Positions 46,816-56,624 of a DNA stretch of 64,000 nt are shown here, piece by piece (the first letter of the stretch is position 1; the number at the start of each line of letters is the position of its first letter). The stretch is taken from NCBI GenBank assembly GCA_020796225.1, contig CM036755.1, forward strand, positions 80,051,772-80,115,771, read 5' to 3'. The notes beneath the pieces were generated by a model. The model did no database searches, was not told where the DNA came from, and saw only the letters and a program-made list of their open reading frames with translations. The stretch is from Arion vulgaris. Lineage: Eukaryota; Mollusca; Gastropoda; Stylommatophora; Arionidae. The position numbers were made by a program, and so were the translations under genes.

Positions 46816-48103
46816 CGAGGGAAGTCAATAAGTAAGCCACAAATGGCTGTAGAAAAATAACTAAACATGATAACAACTTGAAACCAGTTTATTTTTATAC
46901 ATACATTGTTCCTTTATTTCTCAACATAATTTCCACCAACATTGATGCACTTATCCCATTGTTTTATCAATCCTCCCAAACCGGATGCATAGAACTGCGG
47001 GCTCTGTTTTCTAAACCACGTTTTCACTTCACTTCAACTCGGCGTCATTCATGAAATGTCTCACGCCAATGTGGGTTTTCAGTGGACCAAAGAGGTGGAA
47101 ATCGCTAGGGGCTAAGTTGGGACTGTAAGGTGGATGTTTCAGAACTTCCCACATTAGTTGGTTAAATTTCTCCTGAGTTAGTCGAGCTGTGTGGTCTGGC
47201 ATTGTCATGAAGAAGCAACACTCCTCTAGTCAGCAACCCTGGACGTTTTTTTCTAATTGCATCATGAAGCATCGATAGAACTTCACAGTACGATTCGAAT
47301 TCACATTGTCACCTTTCTTCATGAAATTGGTTTAAAAGCACTCCCTGACAATCCCAGAACACCGTCAACATAACCTTCCCTGCTGATGGCGTAACCTTGA
47401 ATTTTTGGACACAAGGCGAAGGATGTTTCCACTGCATTGAAGCACGCTTTGATTCGGGCTGGTAGTGATGCACACATGATTCATCCCCAGTAACAATCCT
47501 GTTCAGCATCTCTTCTCCTTCATCTTCATATCGACAGAGATGATGCAAGGACAGGCTAAATCGGTTCATTTTGTGTTCCTCTTTCAATTGTCTGGATACC
47601 CACCTTGAGCCCACTTTCTTAAATTTCAATCGATCATGCATTATGCTGAACCATGTGAGCACCCTATTGCAGATGCTACAGAGTCTATCGTTACTCGCCT
47701 GTCACCTCTAATCATCTCCTCCACCCGCTGCACTGATGCTTCTGTTGCAATCTCAACAGGACGACCAGATCGGATTTCATCAACAATTTTAGAGCGTCCT
47801 TGAGAAAATTTTTCTACCCAACTATGCACCGTTTACGGACAAACATTTGTCAGCATAAACAGGAAGCATTTCCTTATGAATGTCCTTTGCAGGCAGTCCT
47901 TTGCCAACAAAAACGCACAACAGCACGATGCTCGTACAGTCACCATTTTGTTTATGCGCTGCGCATGAGACACATAGCGCCACCTGGCGAACGGGAATAC
48001 AAAGTTGGATGTTGCTGTCACCTAATGACACTTTTAGAAAACACCAACTACATTTACCTACCATCTCCCATAACTTTGTGGCTTACTTATTGACTTCCCC
48101 TCG
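46816..48103 (-). mobile_element. mariner transposon, complete but inactive
   Basis: About 30-bp terminal inverted repeats: left CGAGGGAAGTCAATAAGTAA then GCCACAAA, right the same on the minus strand with one extra G. TA target duplications lie at 46814-46815 and 48104-48105. Length is 1.29 kb, normal for mariner. It sits in intron 2 of the zinc-finger gene. Confidence 0.93.
46900..48021 (-). pseudogene. mariner transposase, broken
   Basis: Minus-strand segments in changing frames: helix-turn-helix region with GLPAKDIHKEMLPVYADKCL and SWVEKFSQGRSKIVDEIRSG, then GDRRVTIDSVASAIGCSHGS. Next come HDRLKFKKVGSRWVSRQLKE, the first catalytic block IVTGDESCVHHYQPESKR, VLLLHDNARPHSS with the second Asp, and a degraded third block. 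These are the domains of mariner transposases, which cut and paste the element between its terminal repeats. Stops and frameshifts (around 47650, 47310 and 47000) rule out function. Confidence 0.88.
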
Positions 48104-48109
48104 TATAAA

Positions 48110-48405
48110 TGCTGTATGTCTCCATACAAGTCATGTGCTGCTAAAAGGAACTGCAAGGCAAGGAAGACAAGCTACAGCAAGAAAAAGGTACTGGCAAATG
48201 AAATTGAGAAAGACAGTTGGATAGCTGAACCTCATGACATGAAGAATTGTAATCAATACCAACTACTGAAAATTGGTGTACACTTTTCTGCCCTGCAGAT
48301 TATGACATACAGAAGAGCTGGAAGGGAATTAAGATGTAGCTAAAGATAGTATTATCGATATAGGGAAAGACTGCAGTAAAACTATGTAGCAATTGTGAAA
48401 CACGT
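48110..48405. other. Unrecognised coding-like remnant
   Basis: Two overlapping plus-strand frames read KRNCKARKTSYSKKKVLANE and IEKDSWIAEPHDMKNCN. These look like a fragment of a mobile-element protein, but I recognise no family. Confidence 0.3.
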
Positions 48406-48411
48406 AATAAC

Positions 48412-48620
48412 AAAGTACTGTAGTTTTACAAAAACAATACACAGCAACATTTCAACCAAAAGGCCATTATCAAGCAAACGATACAAAAGGAGTTTGCCTT
48501 GATAAAGGCCTTTTGGCTGAAACATTGCTGTGTATTGTTATTGTATTTTGTAAAACTACTGTACTCCTGTTGTATCGTTGCTTGATAAAGGCCTTTGGTC
48601 AAAAGCGTTGCTATGTATAG
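48412..48620. repeat. Dispersed hammerhead-like repeat, palindromic pair plus a third copy
   Basis: The element seen at 20851 occurs here in reverse at 48412-48484, forward at 48494-48565, and again forward and partial at 48568-48620. The first two form an inverted repeat with arms of about 65 bp (CCTTGATAAAGGCCTTTTGG in the forward copy, CCAAAAGGCCATTATCAAG in the reverse). All copies keep TTGATAA; the stem II-like arms vary. Confidence 0.7.
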
Positions 48621-48624
48621 CTAA

Positions 48625-49045
48625 AGATAGGAAGACTTAGCATGAGTTGGTTGAGGGACTATACCCTAACCATGGTTGAAAAGGCACAGGGTTGAAGAAA
48701 GGAGCAGGGGGAAAGAGAACTCCATCAAAAGTGCCATCTGTTCCACATATGTGAAAACACATTCAGACATTGGACCAGCTGATTGGAGAGAGGTTAAGAA
48801 TGGGCAAGCATGTGAGTGCTGTCTGCAAGGTAGAGATAGCAGATGTGTCTACCAACACCTCTTGGGCACAGTCAGGATGGGAATACTGAGTTGGCTGTTG
48901 CACTGGAGGATAAAGCATGCATATGCCTGCCCAATGTGAGAGGATGTTGATCAGAACATGAAGTTGTGCAGGAACATGGTCAACTGTGTCAGAGGATAAC
49001 TGAAATTACTGCAAACAAAATATTCTACAGCTGCTGGGGCGAAGG
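48625..49045. other. No supported gene
   Basis: A plus-strand frame of 87 codons (48676-48939) has no recognised motif. It may be part of the LINE that follows. Confidence 0.3.
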
Positions 49046-49049
49046 GGGC

Positions 49050-50030
49050 AACTAGAGGGTCTGTTGACTTGTCCGAAGTGATATGGTGTCTGTTTAGTAA
49101 GTAATTATTTGCACTCGGGTAGTGTTGTGTTAGGCTCTCTCCAGCCCTTGCGAGTTTGTCAGCCTACAACTCCTTAAATCACTGGATAGGTTCAACATCA
49201 ATTTCAGTGTCTTCCTTTAACCTGCGGCCACTAACAAACTGAAGGACATCCCCTATACATCTTCCTTCCCCAACAATCAGTGCAGAAAGCTTGTTTACTC
49301 TTTCATTGTCACAAACACCTGTATGTCCAGGGCTGTAGATCTACGTAAGGCTCTGGCGATTTCAGTCTCAAAAGACAACATCCACTCATAACACAACCCA
49401 CCATTTTGGACCTTCTGAACTAAATTCCAACTGGTAAATTTTGTTCAAACTACACAGCAGAGGCTCAAGCACTACTACAAGCCACAATCATGATCAATAG
49501 TTTCAACTCTGACTACCAACAAGTGGTTTTTTTCACAGATGCACTATCCGTTTTGCAAGCCCTACAGAGTAAACATCCATCCCTGAGAAAAGAGCTCAGC
49601 AGGATTTCTACCAACAAGAGTTACACTCCAGTGGGTACCATCATACTGTGGGGTGCCAGCCAATTAACGAGCAGGCAGACAAATTTGCTAAAAAGGGAGC
49701 AGAATGTGAACAAATAGATAACAAAATCACATACTTTGAAAAACAAAGAGCTATCGTGCACATTAGAAAGGAACCTAAACTACCCAACGACGATTACCAC
49801 ACACTTGACGGACAAGGACAGACTATCATCTTCCAACTCAGGATAGGACATAACAGACTGGACAAACACCTACACAGGCTTCGATTGTCCCCATCCCCTC
49901 TGTGTCCCTGTGGCAGCGCTGATCAAACCACGGAACATGTCCTGCAAGACTGTCCCCTGTATATCCTCCCTAGAAAGGAATGCTGGCTCTACAACACAAC
50001 ACTCAAAACAAAATGGCACCAGAGATGAGC
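49050..50030 (+). mobile_element. RNase H-type LINE, 5' part inverted
   Basis: From 49480 the plus strand encodes an RNase H-like segment (QQVVFFTDALSVLQALQSKH), then after a frameshift NEQADKFAKKGAECEQ. Downstream are TIIFQLRIGHNRLDKHLHRL, LSPSPLCPCGSADQTTEHVL and QDCPLY, a zinc-knuckle-like LINE C-terminus. From about 49050 to 49400 the same family is on the minus strand (SPGHTGVCDNERVNKLSALI). Opposed halves like this can arise by twin priming, but both halves contain RNase H end sequence, so two separate insertions are equally possible. Confidence 0.75.
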
Positions 50031-50339
50031 TTCAGACAACAGTCGACTTCATCATAAGAATGAGTCTAATGGCATAATCATCAAAATAGCGATCGCAAAG
50101 AAGACCTTCTGAAGCATCGACTGAGAGTCGAACGCAAGTGACCCCAGTAAATGGAGATACAGAGAGCTATTGGGGGACAGTAGCAATGGTCTCAACCTCC
50201 ATTCTCTTACCAGAAGTAGTTGTCCTGTATGCTCCTTTTTACAAACTTACTGTGTCCTCCAGCTAGAAAGCCTAGCCAGACTTCTCACCACAATGTATAG
50301 ACCTATCTGGATCTACATGATCATCACCTGAATTATCTA

Positions 50340-50640
50340 TTATCTTTTTCTTTTCTCTAATCCTGTTTTGTCTCACAACGTCAGGATAAGAAGAGATTTT
50401 TAGAACAGGCTTTTGTGTGTGCTTCATAAACAGGGTGATTATCCTTCTGTGTGTGCGGGTTAAATTCCAGCGGATGGCAGAAAAGCCAGATTCCCAGATT
50501 TACGGTGTTCGTGGCACCGAACCGAAGGGTTACGATGTCCATGGCACCGAGCCAAGAGCTGAAAAGCTCAAGTGCTTCTGGATCGGGAAAAAAACAAAAC
50601 AGTGTTTTTCACCGCTTCTGTTATGTCTTATTTAAACCTT
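50340..50640 (+). repeat. Interspersed repeat, second copy
   Basis: AGGATAAGAAGAGATTTTTA, GAACAGGCTTTTGTGTGTGC, TTCATAAACAG and CAGTGTTTTTCACCGCTTCT match 2795-2900. Here the repeat is split by about 150 bp containing two near-copies of GGCACCGA(A/G)CC. Confidence 0.65.
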
Positions 50641-50644
50641 TTGC

Positions 50645-51325
50645 GTTGACAGCTTTTTTTTTGTATTCACTGTATCAGAGTAGCATTGCTCTTTGAGGCT
50701 GTTGGTAATCTGCTTATGTGGCTGAACCATTTAATTTGCTATTTCTTGATAAGTTCAGTACTGATGTTGTACCACCTTTTATTCCTGATGCCTTCCTTTC
50801 TAAACCACTCTCTTCTTGAATTACTAACATGTAACGGTACAAGAGGAATTATTATTATATTTGTATTACTTCTGACACCATTTTGTTTGCTTGCACATGC
50901 TCTAGGATAACCACTTGTTAATCACTATTTGATTTTGTATGTGATTTGCTTAGAACATTTTGTGCAGCAGTTTACAACTTTTGAGCTGCAATATTTTGCA
51001 CATATAGGTCCAGCATTTTTGACATCAGTGACATTGTCACAGTCTACCAATCAAATATTATTATTTTCACCATTTGTCTATATATATTTAATAGAAAAAA
51101 AAAAAAAAGTAGATGTGTATGCAATAAATGAATAAATGCAATCTGACAAATGGCTGTAGCTCGTCAATATAAATAAACACACACAAACTGTAGATATAAA
51201 TCTAATTTAATATTTAGTTTCAAGAATATTGTTACATTTTCTTATGTTTTATGGATATATATATATGATATCAATTTGTAAAGTATGTCTACTGCTATTT
51301 CATCTTACTATTTTGTATTGATGGC
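50645..51325. other. Intron sequence, no gene
   Basis: Holds a short RTE tail remnant at about 50828 (ACGGTACAAGAGGAATTATT). Otherwise no recognised feature. Confidence 0.45.
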
Positions 51326-51329
51326 AATG

Positions 51330-51610
51330 AGAGAGAGCAGACCGGCTGGCTGGCTCTGCCACCATATTGGGGGTCACTGGATAGAGCTGACATTTTGAAC
51401 GCCCTTATAGTATGTGACCGCAACGAGACTTTTATCTAAACCAATCCACATCAACTGCTAAATTGCAAGAGCTTGGATTGAAGTGGCCAGAAAAGAACAG
51501 CACAACAGATATATGAGTAGGCTCATCAATCAACATCAAACTGGTACAATCAGTCGATGTATGCTGTTGGAGATATGGGGAAGGAGATTGGACAAGCCCG
51601 AAGTGCAACG
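51330..51610 (+). mobile_element. Interspersed repeat H
   Basis: Copy of the element at 36400-36810, continuing into the coding-like text MSRLINQHQTGTISRCMLL. It is followed directly by an RTE fragment. Confidence 0.6.
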
Positions 51611-51624
51611 AAACTGAAACTATT

Positions 51625-51900
51625 TTGTATATTTCAAATGTTATAAAAAAAGAAAAGATGGAGATATGTTGGGCATGCTCTGAGATTAAATGATCAAAGA
51701 ATCGTAAAGCAGGCAATGAAGTGGGAGGCAAATGGTTCCAGAAAGAAAGCTCACACTACAGAAACCCTGAAATGAACTTTACGAAGAGAAGTGATACATA
51801 TGGGACTTAATTCCATAGGAGATTGAATAAGTAACCCAGATATGGAGAAATTGCTTGCAGTGTCTATGGAACGTATAACAGTATAGGGGGAATACAATAT
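51625..51900 (+). mobile_element. RTE-type LINE 3' fragment
   Basis: The segment AGGCAATGAAGTGGGAGGCA, CTTTACGAAGAGAAGTGATA, GAGAAATTGCTTGCAGTGTC and ATGGAACGTATAACAGTATA corresponds to the C-terminus and 3' end of the RTE at 7965-11087. Confidence 0.75.
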
Positions 51901-51904
51901 ATTA

Positions 51905-52555
51905 TATGGCCTTTTTCGTCTTTACATGTGGTCAATTTTGGTTTTTTTAAACTTCCTTGATCAATTTGGGAAGACTTATAACCTCTGGCTGTTGTTTTCC
52001 ATGTTGTGTCCTAGCCAAAAGCAAGGATGAACTTCCCTTTCCATCTATGCCTAGCCTGGGCAGCTGATATGGGGATGTGCCTTGCTCATTATGCACAAAC
52101 TCTACGCTACTGTTTCATCCAAAGAAAAGACAAAGAATGCATTTGGACTCAAGCTGGGTTTGCAGGGGATGCCAGAAGATAGAATGGAATACACTCATGA
52201 CCATAAACTGCCTTAGGGTCCCTTCCTCCAGATTTGTGATCAAGATTTACTCCTCCAGCCTTCTGCATAACTGTGCTGACCCATAAGCTGTGGGGATTCG
52301 CTATCAGGGTTTACTCCCTAGCCTTTAGCTCCCACAAGCACCCTCCACAAGACAGGGGGTTTAACAGTTGCAGATGGTTACGTCTGCTGTCATACAGTAG
52401 CAGATGAAACTTCTGATCTGACCTATACACAATACAATACTATATATTGACTGTTTCACTGGATATGTGTTGTCAAGTGGGCAAATTAATGAAATGTAAG
52501 TTTGAATCTATCTCCATTTACCACGACATCTCATCCATTATTGTCTGGTTCTCTT
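51905..52555. other. Intron sequence with repeat fragments
   Basis: 51900-51935 is a remnant of the family G LINE 3' end on the minus strand. 52000-52430 resembles 15360-15720 (GCCTAGCCTGGGCAGCTGAT, CTTCTGCATAACTGTGCTGA), so both are copies of another dispersed repeat. Confidence 0.55.
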
Positions 52556-52559
52556 TCTG

Positions 52560-53640
52560 ATGGCTATTACAAATCATCATTTGTTATCAGTTATATGAGG
52601 ACTATTATCCTTTACTATATGGCTCAGAAACATGGACAGCCTACTCGAAGGCTGAGAGGAGACGTAACATCTTCCACCTTCTAAGTCTCCGCAAGATTAT
52701 GAACATCAGGTGGTACAAGATAACCAACTCTGAAGTATTGCAATGTGCAAACTTGCCTTCCATCATGGGCATGCTCAGCAGTAGAAGACTAAGATGGCTA
52801 AGGCATGTGAGAAGAATGAACAATTGCTGCATAACAAAACAAATGTTCTGTGAACTTTCGGACGGGAAGAGACACCAAAGCAGACCACTGTTCAAATATA
52901 AGGATCGCCCGAGTGGTTACCGAGGCCCAAATTTGGGGTGTAAAGAATAGAACCACTGTTACCTGCCACGCATGTCGTAAGAGGCGATTAAGGAGGCATG
53001 GCTGAAATCGGATGCATGTCTCCGCCAGGAATGCTAACCGAAACAAATGCTTGCAGAAAACGACTGTACCGGGCCGTAAGGCGCATAACATGTTGTAACG
53101 ACCCCTCACAATGAGGAATGGGATAACGGATTCTACGGTCGCCAATCTGCCTCAGACATATAGCCATGCAGTAAGAATGTCAGACCTACCATCACGAGGG
53201 TGGCCAAAACTTACTGTGGGAAGAGGTCGGCACAAACGGGAAGCAGAAATCATATCCTACAGAACTGCCCCCAGTATGCAGACATGAGAAGAAAGAGGTG
53301 GCCCACTTACACCAGCGTCCAAGACAAACTGTGTGGCGTGGCTGGTAATCTGAGGCGGACAGCTACCTTTATTAGAGAATCCAAAATCCCAGTCTAGTGA
53401 GAATGCAGAAGAAATATAAGGATGTCTGCAAGGTCTCAATGAAGAACTTTTCTATAGGTCCCAGCACATGGGAAAAACTAGCTGATGACAGAGTTGTGTG
53501 GAAAGCAACACTGCAAAAGGGTGCAGAGCCTTTTGAAAGGAGACTTAGGGGTGGGCTGAAAGACAAGAAAGAAAAGTACAAACTCAAAAGCTGTCATAGT
53601 AAAACACTGCCAATTGACTGTCTGTAAAGACGAAAACGCC
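52560..53640 (+). mobile_element. LINE family G, interrupted by a family F element
   Basis: The plus strand encodes ETWTAYSKAERRRNIFHLLS, LRKIMNIRWYKITNSEVLQC, SSRRLRWLRHVRRMNNCCIT and MFCELSDGKRHQSRPLFKYK. It continues after the insertion with CKVSMKNFSIGPSTWEKLAD, then the family 3' end CCAATTGACTGTCTGTAAAG. The element at 60240-60775 is the uninterrupted version. It is the C-terminal region of a non-LTR reverse transcriptase. Confidence 0.85.
52906..53411 (+). mobile_element. Retroposon family F, copy 3
   Basis: 506 bp inserted in the family G LINE, bounded by the exact 12-bp repeat AAATATAAGGAT (52894-52905 and 53412-53423). The head CGCCCGAGTGGTTACCG, CCCAAATTTGGGG and AGAACCACTGTTACC precedes a 3' part encoding NCPQYADMRRKRWPTYTSVQ, LCGVAGNLRRTATFIRESKI and a stop (TAG). 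The tail is CAGAAG. It is a chimaera of a SINE-like head and a LINE protein end. Confidence 0.9.
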
Positions 53641-53644
53641 ATAC

Positions 53645-54095
53645 ATCATCATAGCATTCCTGACATGTCCATAGATACTCAGATTTCTGCCTCAACAAAT
53701 CCTGCAGCCCAACACGCCGGTTTGATTAATCAATCTTTTTTTTTGCATATTTGATAGGCCATACTTTTTGGGCTATAATCTCAATCTGGACAGCAATCCT
53801 GAAACTCATCTGTTCGGAAAGACTCTCTCAATGCTTTCAGAATGTCATTTTGGCTCATTGCAGTGTCCTCTGATATCGTAACCATGCCAACCAATCTATC
53901 TACTCGTTCACTACCACTGACTCCGGTGTGCCAATCTGCACCAGTATCTCCACCAGCTGAATCTCATCCTTCCAGCGTGTCTCACCATTGCAGCTTCATC
54001 CCACCATTCCAGCTTCGTCTCACCATTCCAATCTCGTCTCAACATTCCTGTTTCGACTTTACGAATCGTACTCATCTGTTATGTAAATAGAAGTT
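53645..54095. other. No gene; short imperfect repeats
   Basis: CCAGCTTCGTCTCACCATTC-like phrases recur at 53970-54040. An open frame here is low-complexity. Confidence 0.4.
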
Positions 54096-54099
54096 TATT

Positions 54100-54390
54100 T
54101 CCATATCTGAAAGTGAGAAGTCCTTACCTGGTGTACCATACCAACTCCCTGCTTGGATAGAACAGCACCTCCCTGAGATAATAGAAGGGATTCCTGGTAT
54201 TGAAAGAAAAAACAACCAGGCGGAAACAAGAAGTAAGGGAGTACCCTCAGCCTAAACTACACAGAGAAATATTTCCTAAACAATTTCTGAACCCATTTAT
54301 ACACTGATGGGTCAACAAATATAACTGATGATGTGGGAAGGAAAGGGATATATGTTTTTAGTCTAAGCAACTGTGCATTAAAAAAATAGA
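54100..54390 (+). mobile_element. RNase H-type LINE, start of RNase H domain
   Basis: The plus strand encodes a region before RNase H and then IHTDGSTNITDDVGRKGIYV followed by FSLSNCAL. TDGS is the first catalytic motif of LINE RNase H domains. It is truncated downstream. Confidence 0.6.
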
Positions 54391-54479
54391 AAGTAATTTG
54401 CAACATAATAATTTTGAAGTTACTCTACATGCGATGTGACTTAGCAGAGCACACTAGGTGACGGAATAACAAATGTCTC

Positions 54480-54775
54480 CTGAGACAAAGAGACAGAACA
54501 ATGATGAATGCCATCATGCAAGGGCAAATTAAATGGAATCAATGCCATAATGCCAGGACAAACAATGAGGAATCTATGCCATAATGCAAGGAAAAACGAG
54601 GAGGGAATCCATGCCATAATGTCAGGGAAATCGAAGAGGAATCTATGCCATAATGCCAGGACAAATGAAGAGGAATCTATGCCATAATGCCAGGACAAAT
54701 GAAGAGGAATCTATGTCATAATGCAAGGGTAAATGAGGAGGGAATCCAGGTCATAATGCAAGGGGAAACTAAATT
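54480..54775. repeat. 34-bp minisatellite, about nine copies
   Basis: The unit is GAGGAATCTATGCCATAATG then CCAGGACAAATGAA, with variants such as GGGAATCC and CAAGG. Confidence 0.9.
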
Positions 54776-54813
54776 GTGACGAAATTTCTAACCTGTATTT
54801 GAACAGCAACGCG

Positions 54814-55052
54814 TCTGTGTTTTGCCAGGGCCCGCAAGGGAGCAAAGAATAGTAACACTGCAACCTACAAGTCCGTAAGAATTGACTGAGGTAGGGCCTA
54901 GGAAGATACCCTAGTAAATAAAAAGTGTAGCGGAGATCGGATGTGCTGTAGGCGCATACCTGTTTCAATGTACAATCGCTCTTGGATTAAAATTCCATAC
55001 AGATAACAAAGAGTGGTTTAACAAGTGGTCAATATAAGCGTTCAAAGAAATT
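54814..55052 (+). mobile_element. SINE family E
   Basis: Plus strand: head GTGTTTTGCCAGGGCCCGCA, AGAATAGTAACACTGCAACC, CTGTAGGCGCATACCTGTTT, CAATCGCTCTTGGATTAAAA, GAGTGGTTTAACAAGTGGTC and the tail GCGTTCAAAGAA. Confidence 0.82.
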
Positions 55053-55154
55053 ATTGTAGGCAAGTCCGTTGTTCATTCTGAACACAAGTCTCATGTATGA
55101 CTGTCATTTTGTTCTTATGGTCATAGAAATGTAAAAAAATAAAGGTGTTCAAAG

Positions 55155-55385
55155 ATCAAGGGTTGACTTCATTGCATCGTGTTTCCTCATCTGGCCCGAG
55201 CTCTCTCTGCAGAATTAGCATGTCCCTTGCCGAGAGTATTTAACAAAACACAAACTCCATAGCTTCAGCAACATTCCTAGCAGTCTCTGTAAAAAAACGC
55301 ACTTGTAAACTGAATGACAACATCCAAACTCGAACCAACAGCCTTCAAAGTGCAAGGCTAACGGTCTGATCATTTCATCACATTC
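55155..55385 (-). mobile_element. tRNA-derived SINE, family C
   Basis: The minus strand has CTGTTGGTTCGAGTTTGGAT with a B-box-like core, TTTACAAGTGCGTTTTTTTA, CAAGGGACATGCTAATTCTG and the end ATGAAGTCAACCC. Followed at 55385-55465 by a family D 3' end fragment (CCTACACCACCCTAAAAGTA, GGAAGTAACAACAG). Confidence 0.75.
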
Positions 55386-55685
55386 TTCCGGATCATGACC
55401 ACCCCCCACCCGTCCTACACCACCCTAAAAGTAATATTACAGGAAGTAACAACAGTTTTTTGAGTTGCTTTTAACCAACGGTTAATGCAAGTGACAAAGA
55501 GAAAGAAAATGCCATAATTGAGAAAGAAACAACAAGAGATGGACAGACAGATGGTCTGTATGAATATAGCGCCATTGAAATAGAATGTTGCTCAGATCTA
55601 TCTCATTCTGCATTTGTAGGTGATACTTCATCTGACTACCTAGCAAACTAGTTACATTAACTGCACACACACAAAAAAAACCTAC

Positions 55686-56546
55686 CTGTATTACAGTGGA
55701 CAGATCCGTCTGTGATGATTGGTCCTTGACAGTCACCCTTGTCCGGCAGCCTCCACAGCATCCCCCAGATGTGTGTCCGGAGGATCCTCCGCCTCCCATG
55801 TTCATGCCCATGTTATTCACTAAGCTGCCTCCCGAATTAATATGAACATTATTCTGGAGAAGTGTCCCCCCACCATGCCCCTGCTGCTGTGATCCAATAA
55901 TGTTTGAGTTTCCCATGTCATTAGAAGTTTGTACCCCGACAATATTGACATTTGATGCAGTCTGCACTGTCATTCCACCTGCCATCGTCATACTAAGCCC
56001 GTTTCTATCAACAATACTGACACCTGCCGGATTCATGCTGACGCCTGGAACAATATTAAGTGATGTATTACCAGGAAATGCCACCAAACTGTTGGCAGCA
56101 GCTACAAGACTTCCAGGATTGGAACCTGCTATGGAGCTCATTCCCATTCTGGCAGTTAAGCTAGCAAGAGCATTGCTGGTAAAAGTCAAGCTATTGGGGT
56201 CTGTGTTTCCTCCAGACAATCCCATAGCCACAGCCAGGCTTCCGATGGACATGGACGATCTCGTATTTGAATATGTTGAGGTTGTGCTTGTAGACCAACA
56301 TGTTGTTGCGCAATAGCATCTCCTGCACTGCATGGGACAGATATTGTTCCTGTAACTGCTCTTGAACTTAGTGCAGTATTATGATCAATCCCTGATGTAA
56401 CTGGAAGAGATAATCCTACTGAGCCTATACCAATGGTATTCATGTTGCTGTCCCCTGTATTAATATTTCTATGTGAATCAATAGATGAGCCAGGGTCCAT
56501 CATGTACTTAGTCAGCACTAAATACTTTGGACATGATGTTCATCAC
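55686..56546 (-). CDS. C2H2 zinc-finger protein, exon 2 (start codon and N-terminal region)
   Basis: Acceptor TTTTTCTACAG before 56546, donor ATACAG/GTAGGT after 55686. All three frames are closed before the ATG ATG GAC at 56503-56495, so translation most likely starts at the first of these. The protein begins MMDPGSSIDSHRNINTGD and is rich in S, G, N and M, with QHVGLQAQPQHIQ, VGVQTSNDMGNSNIIGSQQQ, a glycine/methionine run and GGCCGGCRTRVTVKDQSSQT near its end. It has no known domain and looks disordered. The frame slips once near 56255 (GATCGTCC), one base short. With that base restored the coding part is 819 bases and leaves in phase 0, matching exon 3. Confidence 0.8.
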
Positions 56547-56624
56547 CTGTAGAAAAATAGTGTATACTTAAAATATATAGAAGCAGTGTACTGGGAGTGT
56601 TAGCATACAGTAGTGAGGGCTGGA

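Noticed and set aside
52906..52995. The shared retroposon head as an HDV-like self-cleaving ribozyme, as found at 5' ends of some LINEs
   Set aside because: The pairs I can find (GCCCG/CGGGC, AGTGGTT/AACCACT, GTCG/CGAC) do not follow the HDV order of helices: the 5' strand would close a loop of only nine bases. The text GACTAAGG resembles an HDV active-site strand but is not enough.
55900..56316. Plus-strand frame of 138 codons
   Set aside because: It is the antisense of zinc-finger exon 2, which has splice sites and phase agreement on the minus strand.
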